NCBI GenBank assembly: GCA_964568805.1 | Contig: CAZMRW010000054.1 | Coordinates: forward strand, 1 to 29,612 | Direction of reading: 5' to 3' | DNA length: 29,612 nucleotides | DNA from: CAZMRW01 sp964568805 | GTDB lineage: Bacteria > Pseudomonadota > Gammaproteobacteria > Methylococcales > Methylomonadaceae | Shown: positions 15,108 to 21,917 of the stretch, in pieces | How the letters are laid out: the number at the start of each line of letters is the position of its first letter | Position numbering within the stretch: the first letter of the stretch is position 1 | The notes under the pieces: model-generated | What the model saw: only the letters and a program-made list of their open reading frames with translations | What the model was told of the DNA's origin: nothing | The model's database searches: none | Translations under genes and position numbers: made by a program

Positions 15108-16406
15108 CTATTTTTCGGTTTCAACAATCTCGGCAAAAACACAATGCTCGCCTACAGTGGTTAATTTGGCGCTCATGATCCGATTCTCAACCGATTTATT
15201 GTTGTCGATGACACAGCCAACGCGAATATAATTGGGCGTATAACCATAAACCACCTTTGTGTCTTCTGCAAACGGTTCGCTATAGCCTTCCCATAATACC
15301 GGAAACTCGTAACCCGTATTGTCCGCGAAAAACTTTCGCCTCTGCTCCTCGGCCAATTGATGTAACTCACGGCTGCGCTGTTTTTTAACGCTGTCGTGCA
15401 CCTGATTCGGCAACGCTGCGGCTTTGGTGCCTTCCCGTCTGGAATAGGTGAAGATATGGATGTGGCCGAAGCCGATTTGCCTGATAAAATCAACGCTTTC
15501 CTGCCATTCCAGATCGGACTCACCGGGAAAGCCGACGATAATATCGGTGGTGACATTAAAATGCGGAATTTGCGCCCGCAACCGATTGACGATGGCCGCG
15601 AATTCCCGGGTTTTACAGCGCCTCGCCATTCTGCGTAACACCGAGTCGGAACCGCTTTGCAATGGCAGGTGCAAATGCGGCATTAACCGCGGATTATCAA
15701 ACAACTCAAAAAAATCATCCGGCAGTTCCCAGGGTTCCAATGAGCCCAGCCTAAGCCGTGGAATGCCGGTTTCGGCAAGCACGGCCTTGATCAGATCGGA
15801 TAAATTGACGCCCAGATCACTGCCGTAGCCACCCAGATGGACGCCGGTCAGAATGACTTCATCGATATTTTGCAAATGCAAGGCATTGATTTCATCGATA
15901 ACGTCTGCAATCGCCCGGCTTTTTTCTTCGCCGCGAGCCACCGTCACGATACAGAAGGTGCAGCGATAACGGCAACCATCCTGCACTTTAACAAAAGCAC
16001 GCTGCCTGCCTCGGGTGAACAGGGAGATTTCACCCGGCTCGCTCGACATGACAGGCATGCTGTCCATATTGAGCGAGGTTAAAGTTTTTTCAACCAGTTG
16101 ATCTTTATCCTTGTTGCTGACAACCAGATCGACTCCCATCAAGGCGGCGGCTTCCTCCTGATTCAAGGTTGCATAACAGCCGCTGACTACCAGTTTCGCC
16201 TGCGGATTATCTCTATGGATACGGCGGATCAGATTGCGCGATTTTCTGGCCGCATCCTGGGTAACGGCGCAGGAATTAATAATGACCAGATTGGCCGTTT
16301 CGGCCTGCCGGGTAATTTGATGGCCGGATTTTTGAAACGCCTGCGCCCAGGTTTCCAGTTCCGCTTCGTTAAGACGGCAGCCGAGTGTTTTAAGATGAAC
16401 CAACAT
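15108..16406 (-). CDS. mtaB: tRNA t6A37 methylthiotransferase MtaB
   Basis: This 432-residue radical SAM enzyme converts N6-threonylcarbamoyladenosine at tRNA position 37 to its 2-methylthio form. The UPF0004 domain holds the cysteines for the auxiliary cluster (C10 in KTLGCRLNEAE, C46 in INSCAVT, C77 in VSGCYAT). The radical SAM motif C-x3-C-x2-C is C145-C149-C152 in CRYRCTFC. Further family blocks are LTGVHLGGYG, HLPLQSGSDSVLRRM and DIIVGFPGES, followed by a TRAM-like C-terminus. The KTLGCRLNE opening and the length fit MtaB rather than MiaB or RimO. Its ATG overlaps the stop codon of the preceding membrane-protein gene as TAATG (16404-16408), so the two are translationally coupled. Confidence 0.93.
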   Translation of the reverse strand: MLVHLKTLGCRLNEAELETWAQAFQKSGHQITRQAETANLVIINSCAVTQDAARKSRNLIRRIHRDNPQAKLVVSGCYATLNQEEAAALMGVDLVVSNKDKDQLVEKTLTSLNMDSMPVMSSEPGEISLFTRGRQRAFVKVQDGCRYRCTFCIVTVARGEEKSRAIADVIDEINALHLQNIDEVILTGVHLGGYGSDLGVNLSDLIKAVLAETGIPRLRLGSLEPWELPDDFFELFDNPRLMPHLHLPLQSGSDSVLRRMARRCKTREFAAIVNRLRAQIPHFNVTTDIIVGFPGESDLEWQESVDFIRQIGFGHIHIFTYSRREGTKAAALPNQVHDSVKKQRSRELHQLAEEQRRKFFADNTGYEFPVLWEGYSEPFAEDTKVVYGYTPNYIRVGCVIDNNKSVENRIMSAKLTTVGEHCVFAEIVETEK

Positions 16407-17635
16407 TATCCAAAGAACCAGTAGGCAATAAAAATGGAGGCGACAACGCCCGCAAAATCCGCCATTATCCCACAGCCGGCGGCATGACGGATATTTTTGA
16501 TGCCGACTGCGCCAAAGTAAACAGCCAATACATAAAATGTCGTTTCCGTGCTGCCCTGGATAATGCAGGACAGGCGCCCGGCAAAGGAATCAGGACCCAG
16601 CGTTTTCATGGTGTCGATCATCATCGCCCGGGCGCCGCTGCCGCTGAACGGCTTGATCAGGGCGGTAGGCAAGGCATCGATAAAGCGGTCATCCAGCAGC
16701 ATCAGGCGGGCCAGATAACGCACGAGATCGTTAATCAATTCCAGGGCGCCGCTGGCCCTGAAAACACCAATGGCGACCAGCATTGCCACCAGATAAGGAA
16801 CAAGGGTTATGGCGATCTGAAAGCCTTCCTTGCCGCCCTCAATAAACGCCTCATAGGCATTAACGCCCTTGTAAACAGCGCCGAAAATAAAGGTAACGAC
16901 TAAGCTATAGAGGATAACGTTGCTGATCAACGCGGATTGTTCGAGCATTTGCTGTTGTGGCAAACTTGAAAAATAACCCAAAATCGCCACCACCAACACC
17001 GTAAATCCGCCCAGATAGGCCATCACCACCTTTTCCAGCAGATTGATTTTTTGCATCGCAGCCACGGCCACCAAGCCTGCCAGCGTGGACATATAAGTCG
17101 CAAGCAGTATCGGAATAAAGACATCGGTCGGATTAACCGCCCCCAGTTGCACCCGGTAAGTGAATATCGTTACCGGAAATAACGTGACCGATGAGGTATT
17201 GATCACCAGAAACAGAATTTGCGCGTTGCTGGCCGTTTCCGGGTCCGGATTTAGCGTTTGCAGTTCTTTCATCGCCTTAATGCCCATAGGCGTTGCCGCA
17301 TTGTCCAGGCCCAGCGCATTGGCGGAAATATTCATCACCATCGCGCCTAAGGCCGGATGATTTTCAGGAATGTCCGGCATCAGGCGGCTGAATAACGGTG
17401 TCAGGCCCTGCGTCAATAACTGGATGAAACCGCTGCGCTCGCCCACACGCATCATGCCGAGCCATAATGTCAACACGCCGGTTAAACCCAGGGCTATTTC
17501 GAACGCCGACTTCGACAAAGTGAACATGGCGGCCATGATTTCCGCGAAAACGTGCTGGTCGCCCAGAAACACCAGCTTAAACAAGGCAGTGATAAAAGCG
17601 ATAAGAAAAAAGGAAATCCAGATGATATTGAGCAC
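16406..17635 (-). CDS. Fused SpmA-SpmB nucleoside-recognition-domain membrane protein
   Basis: The 409-residue polytopic membrane protein joins the equivalents of Bacillus spore maturation proteins SpmA (about 1-200) and SpmB (about 210-409). Both halves carry a nucleoside recognition (Gate) domain. The first half has MNISANALGLDNAATPMGI and the second has KPFSGSGARAMMIDT with IQGSTETTFYVLAVYFGAVG. Gammaproteobacteria do not make spores, so the name describes ancestry only; related proteins are thought to be transporters of unknown substrate. The start is GTG at 17633-17635. It has no strong ribosome binding site, but it keeps the first membrane helix, which a later ATG would lose. The stop overlaps the mtaB start. 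Divergent from the small lipoprotein gene across a 187-bp region with two inverted repeats. Confidence 0.85.
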   Translation of the reverse strand: MLNIIWISFFLIAFITALFKLVFLGDQHVFAEIMAAMFTLSKSAFEIALGLTGVLTLWLGMMRVGERSGFIQLLTQGLTPLFSRLMPDIPENHPALGAMVMNISANALGLDNAATPMGIKAMKELQTLNPDPETASNAQILFLVINTSSVTLFPVTIFTYRVQLGAVNPTDVFIPILLATYMSTLAGLVAVAAMQKINLLEKVVMAYLGGFTVLVVAILGYFSSLPQQQMLEQSALISNVILYSLVVTFIFGAVYKGVNAYEAFIEGGKEGFQIAITLVPYLVAMLVAIGVFRASGALELINDLVRYLARLMLLDDRFIDALPTALIKPFSGSGARAMMIDTMKTLGPDSFAGRLSCIIQGSTETTFYVLAVYFGAVGIKNIRHAAGCGIMADFAGVVASIFIAYWFFG

Positions 17636-17737
17636 GAAAAACAGAAAAGTGATTGATCTTGAAGTTATTCTAGTGCCTGAGATATCCGATTGTCTTGCTT
17701 TTATGAGAAAAAAGACGGCGCTGCTACATAAAGTCTT

Positions 17738-17755
17738 TGATGATTTAAATCATCA
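17738..17755. promoter_or_regulatory. 18-bp perfect palindrome between divergent genes, candidate operator
   Basis: TGATGATTTAAATCATCA is a perfect palindrome, located 102 bp from the start of the SpmA-SpmB gene and 67 bp before the lipoprotein gene's ATG. A perfect 18-bp palindrome in a 187-bp divergent region is a good candidate site for a dimeric regulator that could act on both genes. No matching regulator is encoded nearby. Confidence 0.5.
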
Positions 17756-17770
17756 TGGGTTATTGTACTG

Positions 17771-17800
17771 GACATGTAGGATCAACTCTTCCTACATGTC
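17771..17800 (+). promoter_or_regulatory. 11-bp inverted repeat in the leader of the lipoprotein gene
   Basis: GACATGTAGGA (17771-17781) and TCCTACATGTC (17790-17800) are perfect inverted copies separated by 8 bases. The repeat ends 10 bases before the GAGGAGGT ribosome binding site of the lipoprotein gene. In RNA it would form a strong hairpin just upstream of the ribosome binding site; in DNA it could be an operator. It could also be the terminator of an unseen upstream transcript, though no T run follows. Confidence 0.5.
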
Positions 17801-17822
17801 ATGACAACTTGAGGAGGTAATC

Positions 17823-18011
17823 ATGAAATTAAAAATCATATGGCCACTTGCGCTCGCCGCCTGTGTGTTGCAGGGCTGCGTATTGACAAAAATCGCCACG
17901 GTGCCGATGCGGCTGGGTGGAGCCGTCGTTTCTATTGTTCCGGTTGTCGGGAATACCGCTCATGACGCCATTGATGAGGCAGCCGAAACAGTGGACGATG
18001 TTCCCATCTGA
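17823..18011 (+). CDS. Small predicted lipoprotein
   Basis: The 62-residue protein has a classical lipoprotein signal: two lysines, a hydrophobic stretch and the lipobox L-Q-G-C with C19 as the lipidated residue. The mature part of about 44 residues contains a hydrophobic, glycine- and valine-rich segment (LGGAVVSIVPVVGNTA) and an acidic end (DAIDEAAETVDDVPI). Short lipoproteins of this type are common in Proteobacteria (I recall a DUF6726-like family, not verified), with no known role. The ribosome binding site GAGGAGGT is near-perfect, so the protein is probably well translated. The leader carries a strong inverted repeat, and an 18-bp palindrome lies further upstream. Confidence 0.8.
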   Translation: MKLKIIWPLALAACVLQGCVLTKIATVPMRLGGAVVSIVPVVGNTAHDAIDEAAETVDDVPI

Positions 18012-18100
18012 CGGCTGGAGCATTTGATAAGACAAATAGCTTTTTCCAACAGCGTGTTGAAAAAAACCTGTTGAAGCAGACCGAGAAATCCGTTGCGGTC

Positions 18101-18135
18101 AAAAAAGAGGCTGCGCCATCCATGATGGCGCAGCC
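18101..18135 (-). terminator. Intrinsic terminator of purB
   Basis: GGCTGCGCCATC (18109-18120) and GATGGCGCAGCC (18124-18135) form a perfect 12-bp GC-rich stem with a 3-nt loop. Read on the minus strand the stem is followed by TCTTTTTT. It lies about 106 nt after the purB stop codon and is the strongest terminator in the window. Read from the lipoprotein side there is no T run, so it works mainly for purB. Confidence 0.85.
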
Positions 18136-18241
18136 CAGGAGTTAATAATATAACTGAGGAGTAGATTACTTTAAGGAAAGCAACACTATAATGCCAAAAA
18201 TACTGAGTGGTTGTTGCAATGCAGTTCACATAATTAAAATT

Positions 18242-19606
18242 TTAAATTCCTCTGGCCAGTTTTTCAGCATAACCTGTGTAACTGCTAGGCGTCAGTTCCA
18301 GCAATGCTGCCTTGGCTGCCGGCGGGATTTCGAGCTTTTCGATAAAGGCCCGCATTTGTTCCCGGGTAAGACGACGGCCCCGAGTGAGTTCCTTCAATTT
18401 TTCATAAGGCTGCTCAATACCGTAGCGGCGCATCACGGTTTGAATGGGCTCCGCCAGAACTTCCCAATTGGCATTCAAATCGGCATCCATGGCTTCCGGG
18501 TTAATCTCTAATTTGGAAATACCTTTCAGACTCGCCTGTATGGCGATGCTGGTGTGGGCAATGCCGACGCCGATATTGCGAAGGACGGTGGAGTCGGTTA
18601 AATCGCGCTGCCAGCGCGACACCGGCAATTTTTCCGCCAAAAATGCAAACAGGGCATTGGCTATGCCTAAATTGCCTTCGGAGTTTTCAAAATCGATCGG
18701 ATTGACTTTATGCGGCATCGTCGATGAGCCAATCTCGCCGGCGACGGTTTTCTGTTTGAAATAACCCAGGGAAATATAACCCCAGATATCGCGGTCGAAA
18801 TCGAGCAGTACCGTATTAAAGCGTGACAAGGCGTGGAAAAATTCGGCGATATAATCGTGCGGCTCAATCTGAATGGTATAGGGATTAAACTCCAGGCCCA
18901 ACGATTCGACAAAATTCCTGGCAAATTCCGCCCAGTCAATCTCGGGGAAAGCAACAGAGTGCGCATTGTAGTTGCCGACAGCGCCGTTGATTTTTCCCAG
19001 CAAGGCCACCGACTCCAACTGCTGTTTCTGACGATCCATTCGAGCCGCAACATTGGCAAATTCCTTGCCGGTCGTCGTAGGAGTCGCCGACTGGCCGTGC
19101 GTGCGGGACAGCATGGGCTGGCCGGCGGTCTCCACGGCGATTTTTTTGATCGCGGCAATGCATTCGTTGATCTGCGCCAAAATCTTGGCACGGCCTTCTT
19201 TCAGCATCAACGCGTAGGACAGGTTGTTAATGTCCTCCGAGGTGCAGGCGAAATGGATGAATTCGCTGACCCGTACGAGTTCGGCGCAGCCTGCGATTTT
19301 TTCCTTCAGAAAGTATTCAACGGCCTTGACGTCATGATTGGTAATTTTTTCAATATCTTTTACCCGCTGGGCGTCGGCTTCGGAAAAATCGCTGATGATC
19401 TTGTTCAATACCCCGTTTGCGGCATCGGAAAAGGCCGGCACTTCAACAATCCCGGAATGGCTGGCCAAGGCTTGCAGCCAACGGACTTCAACCTGTACGC
19501 GCAAGCGGATCAATCCGTATTCGCTGAAGATGGGACGCAGTTCTTCAACTTTATTGGCATAACGGCCGTCGATAGGGGAAATGGCGGTGAGAGAAAAGTA
19601 AGTCAT
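18242..19606 (-). CDS. purB: Adenylosuccinate lyase
   Basis: The 454-residue enzyme of the fumarase/aspartase superfamily splits adenylosuccinate to AMP and SAICAR to AICAR, each with release of fumarate, in purine synthesis. The opening SLTAISPIDGRYANKVEELR, TNHDVKAVEYFLKE, the catalytic-loop signature GSSTMPHKVNPIDFENSEG and the length match the E. coli enzyme closely. An open frame runs 54 codons further upstream into the mnmA end, but homology begins at MTYFSLTAISP, so ATG 19606 is chosen. Its ribosome binding site is weak. It follows mnmA by 113 bp; in E. coli hflD lies between these genes, and here it is absent. A strong terminator ends the transcript at 18101-18135. Confidence 0.96.
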   Translation of the reverse strand: MTYFSLTAISPIDGRYANKVEELRPIFSEYGLIRLRVQVEVRWLQALASHSGIVEVPAFSDAANGVLNKIISDFSEADAQRVKDIEKITNHDVKAVEYFLKEKIAGCAELVRVSEFIHFACTSEDINNLSYALMLKEGRAKILAQINECIAAIKKIAVETAGQPMLSRTHGQSATPTTTGKEFANVAARMDRQKQQLESVALLGKINGAVGNYNAHSVAFPEIDWAEFARNFVESLGLEFNPYTIQIEPHDYIAEFFHALSRFNTVLLDFDRDIWGYISLGYFKQKTVAGEIGSSTMPHKVNPIDFENSEGNLGIANALFAFLAEKLPVSRWQRDLTDSTVLRNIGVGIAHTSIAIQASLKGISKLEINPEAMDADLNANWEVLAEPIQTVMRRYGIEQPYEKLKELTRGRRLTREQMRAFIEKLEIPPAAKAALLELTPSSYTGYAEKLARGI

Positions 19607-19719
19607 GGCTTTGTCCAGGTATATTTTGAGAACAATTTCAAATGAAGTCGCGTTAGCGTAACGGGGCAGACGGTCGGAATCCTCAACATTGAGGCACGCT
19701 TCGCTGACCCAATCTGCCT

Positions 19720-20817
19720 TCATGTTGATTCGTTGGTTTTGGTTTCTATGATGCCGCCGCCCAGGCATATCTCGCCATCATAAAATACGACGGATTGCCC
19801 CGGCGTGATGGCTCGTTGCTGCCGATCAAAAATCACTTTACACCGGTCGCTGCCGACAGGTTCGATACGGCAGCTTTGATCGGGTTGGCGATATCGGTTT
19901 TTGGCGGCGCAACGCAGGGTGTTGGTTAACGGTCGGTTGCTGCACCAATCCAACTGGCCGGCTACCAGCACATTGTGCAGCATCAACGGGTGATCATGTC
20001 CCTGCCCGACTAACAGCACGTTATTTTCCAGATCTTTTTCCAGCACGTACCACGGTTCATCAGGCGCATTTTTGACGCCGCCGATGCCAAGGCCCTGGCG
20101 CTGCCCCAGGGTGTAGTACATCAAACCGTGATGCCGGCCGATCAGCCGGCCGTCAGGGGTGAGGATATCGCCGGGCTGGGTCGGTAAATAACGTTGCAGA
20201 AATTCCTTGAATTTGCGTTCGCCGATAAAGCAAATGCCGGTACTGTCTTTTTTCCGATAATTATCAAAGCCGGCTTTTTTGGCCATTGCCCGAATTTCGG
20301 GTTTGTGTAAATGACCGATCGGAAACAGGGTACGAGCCAGCTGCTTTTGACCCAGCGTATAAAGAAAATAACTTTGTTCTTTATTGGGGTCCAGTCCTTT
20401 TAATAAAACATATTCGCCCTGATTTTCCGCGACTCGGGCATAATGACCGGTCGCGATGTATTCGGCGCCCAAATCGTCGATTGCATAATTCAGGAATGCC
20501 TTGAATTTGACATGCTTGTTGCACAGGATATCGGGATTAGGCGTTCTCCCGGCCTTAAATTCGGACAAAAATACCTCAAACACTTCATCCCAGTATTCAG
20601 CGGCAAAATTGACTGTTTTTAACGGAATGCCCAGTTTATCACAAACTTGCTGCGCATCGGCCAAATCCTCCATCGCCGTGCAGTAGTCAGTGCCGTCATC
20701 TTCTTCCCAGTTCTTCATGAATAAGCCGGTGACTTGATGCCCCTGTTCCAATAAAAGCAAGGCGGTTACCGAAGAATCGACACCGCCGGACATACCGACG
20801 ATTATATTTTTACTCAT
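19720..20817 (-). CDS. mnmA: tRNA-specific 2-thiouridylase MnmA
   Basis: The 365-residue enzyme puts sulphur on position 2 of the wobble uridine in tRNAs for Lys, Glu and Gln, using ATP and sulphur relayed by the Tus proteins. The ATP-binding PP-loop is MSGGVDSSVTA (residues 9-19). The catalytic cysteines are C99 in PNPDILCNK and C196 in STGICFIGE, both in the expected places. LGQRQGLGIGG and VVFYDGEICLGGGII mark the C-terminal domains. The ATG overlaps the end of nudJ by 8 bases, so the two are translated together. The nudJ-mnmA-(hflD)-purB neighbourhood is familiar from Gammaproteobacteria. Confidence 0.96.
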   Translation of the reverse strand: MSKNIIVGMSGGVDSSVTALLLLEQGHQVTGLFMKNWEEDDGTDYCTAMEDLADAQQVCDKLGIPLKTVNFAAEYWDEVFEVFLSEFKAGRTPNPDILCNKHVKFKAFLNYAIDDLGAEYIATGHYARVAENQGEYVLLKGLDPNKEQSYFLYTLGQKQLARTLFPIGHLHKPEIRAMAKKAGFDNYRKKDSTGICFIGERKFKEFLQRYLPTQPGDILTPDGRLIGRHHGLMYYTLGQRQGLGIGGVKNAPDEPWYVLEKDLENNVLLVGQGHDHPLMLHNVLVAGQLDWCSNRPLTNTLRCAAKNRYRQPDQSCRIEPVGSDRCKVIFDRQQRAITPGQSVVFYDGEICLGGGIIETKTNEST

Positions 20818-21271
20818 GGGATAGATCGAGATATGATTTAATTAAGTCCAATGAATGCAGATTGCCTTTCAGGTATTCGTCGATGCTGATCAATACCAAA
20901 GGACTGCGCAGACGATGCCTTTCACAAGCAATTTCATCCCGAGTCAGCCAATGCGTTGCAATAATGCCTTCGTCCAGCATTTGATCATGATCATGATCCT
21001 GGCATTGACCCGAAAAACAAATTCGGAGGAAACTGGCCGATTCCGGATTTCTCCGCCAGAGCTGAATGGCCACAATATGCTCCGGTTCAAATCGCCACGC
21101 GGTTTCTTCGTAAACTTCCCGTTTGATTGCGGCAATCAGATTTTCCCCTTCTTCGAGATGACCGGCGGGCTGATTGAATCGAATGCCACTGTTTGTATGC
21201 TCTTCAACCAATAAAAACCGCTGGTTCTGTTCAATCACGGCAGCGACTGTGACGTGCGGCTTCCAAACCAT
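20810..21271 (-). CDS. nudJ: Nudix hydrolase, NudJ-like phosphatase
   Basis: The 153-residue protein contains a Nudix box G-x5-E-x7-R-E-V-x-E-E from G37 to E56, which binds Mg2+ and hydrolyses nucleoside or other diphosphates. The box's usual Gly after E-E-T is Ala here. NudJ of E. coli (YmfB) hydrolyses nucleoside di- and triphosphates and hydroxymethylpyrimidine pyrophosphate. The opening WKPHVTVAAVIEQNQRFLLVEE and the position directly before mnmA support this member of the family. The stop overlaps the mnmA start (ATGAGTAA). Upstream on the minus strand, TAAAAT could be a -10 box but lacks a good -35. Confidence 0.88.
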   Translation of the reverse strand: MVWKPHVTVAAVIEQNQRFLLVEEHTNSGIRFNQPAGHLEEGENLIAAIKREVYEETAWRFEPEHIVAIQLWRRNPESASFLRICFSGQCQDHDHDQMLDEGIIATHWLTRDEIACERHRLRSPLVLISIDEYLKGNLHSLDLIKSYLDLSHE

Positions 21272-21572
21272 CTTTAAAACTCTATCTATAAAAAAACGGC
21301 TATTTTACTCGATTTAACACACTTGATGACAAAGAATTGAACTCTTCATGCTAATAAGGTCAAACCGTGCGATGAACAAAATAATGAGGCAGGCATTGCC
21401 CCAATGGCAAACATGGACCTGTAAAGTATTGGCGTTTGCACCGACTGTAAAACTGAAAACCAGTTACTATTAATGTGTTACAGCGGTAGAGCCGGACTAA
21501 GATTGAAAGGATATACGAGCGGGCTTGAAATCGACTATCATTGGTATTATGTTAAGAGCGTAAAGTTATTTT
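21272..21572. other. Intergenic region between divergent nudJ and clpS
   Basis: This 301-bp stretch must carry the promoters of both genes. The best clpS candidate is at 21525-21553. A short inverted repeat AACTG-AAAA-CCAGTT lies near 21451-21465. I see no gene, tRNA or small RNA. Confidence 0.4.
21525..21553 (+). promoter_or_regulatory. Candidate sigma-70 promoter of clpS
   Basis: TTGAAA (21525-21530) and TATGTT (21548-21553) are separated by exactly 17 bp and lie 20 bp before the clpS start codon. The -35 matches consensus at 5 of 6 positions and the -10 at 4 of 6. The resulting leader would be short, about 12 nt, which lowers confidence. Confidence 0.4.
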
Positions 21573-21905
21573 ATGATGTCTATGTCCGGTAATGATCCGT
21601 ATCACGATAACAATAATGGCTTGGCTGTTCAGGAACTCAAGCCGAAACTGAAAAAGCCGCCGTTATACCGAGTAATCTTATTAAACGATGATTTTACTCC
21701 GATGGATTTTGTAATTGAAATATTGATGATTTTTTTTGCCATGCCCCAGGAAAAAGCCACACAGGTCATGCTGCAAATACACACCCAGGGAGTTGGCGTG
21801 TGTGGAACGTATTCCAAAGATGTGGCAGAAACAAAAGTATATTTGGTCAATGAATATTCGCGGTCGCATCAGCATCCGTTGCTGTGCACGATGGAAGAAG
21901 CATAA
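21573..21905 (+). CDS. clpS: ATP-dependent Clp protease adaptor ClpS
   Basis: The 110-residue adaptor delivers proteins with destabilising N-terminal residues (Leu, Phe, Tyr, Trp) to ClpAP. The core begins PPLYRVILLNDDFTPMDFVIEIL. It contains the N-D-D-F-T-P-M-D residues that line the N-degron pocket, the later MLQIHTQGVGVCGTYSKDVAETK, which holds the pocket His, and ends before an acidic tail. The first 30 residues form the flexible extension that engages ClpA. ATG codons at 21573, 21576 and 21582 are all possible starts. It lies 12 bp before clpA and so forms an operon with it. The N-degron writers Aat and Bpt are encoded just beyond infA. Confidence 0.96.
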   Translation: MMSMSGNDPYHDNNNGLAVQELKPKLKKPPLYRVILLNDDFTPMDFVIEILMIFFAMPQEKATQVMLQIHTQGVGVCGTYSKDVAETKVYLVNEYSRSHQHPLLCTMEEA

Positions 21906-21917
21906 ATTGGTGAGCTT

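Noticed and set aside
19607..19768. 54-codon upstream extension of purB
   Set aside because: It overlaps the end of mnmA and has no counterpart in adenylosuccinate lyases, whose homology begins at MTYFSLTAISP.
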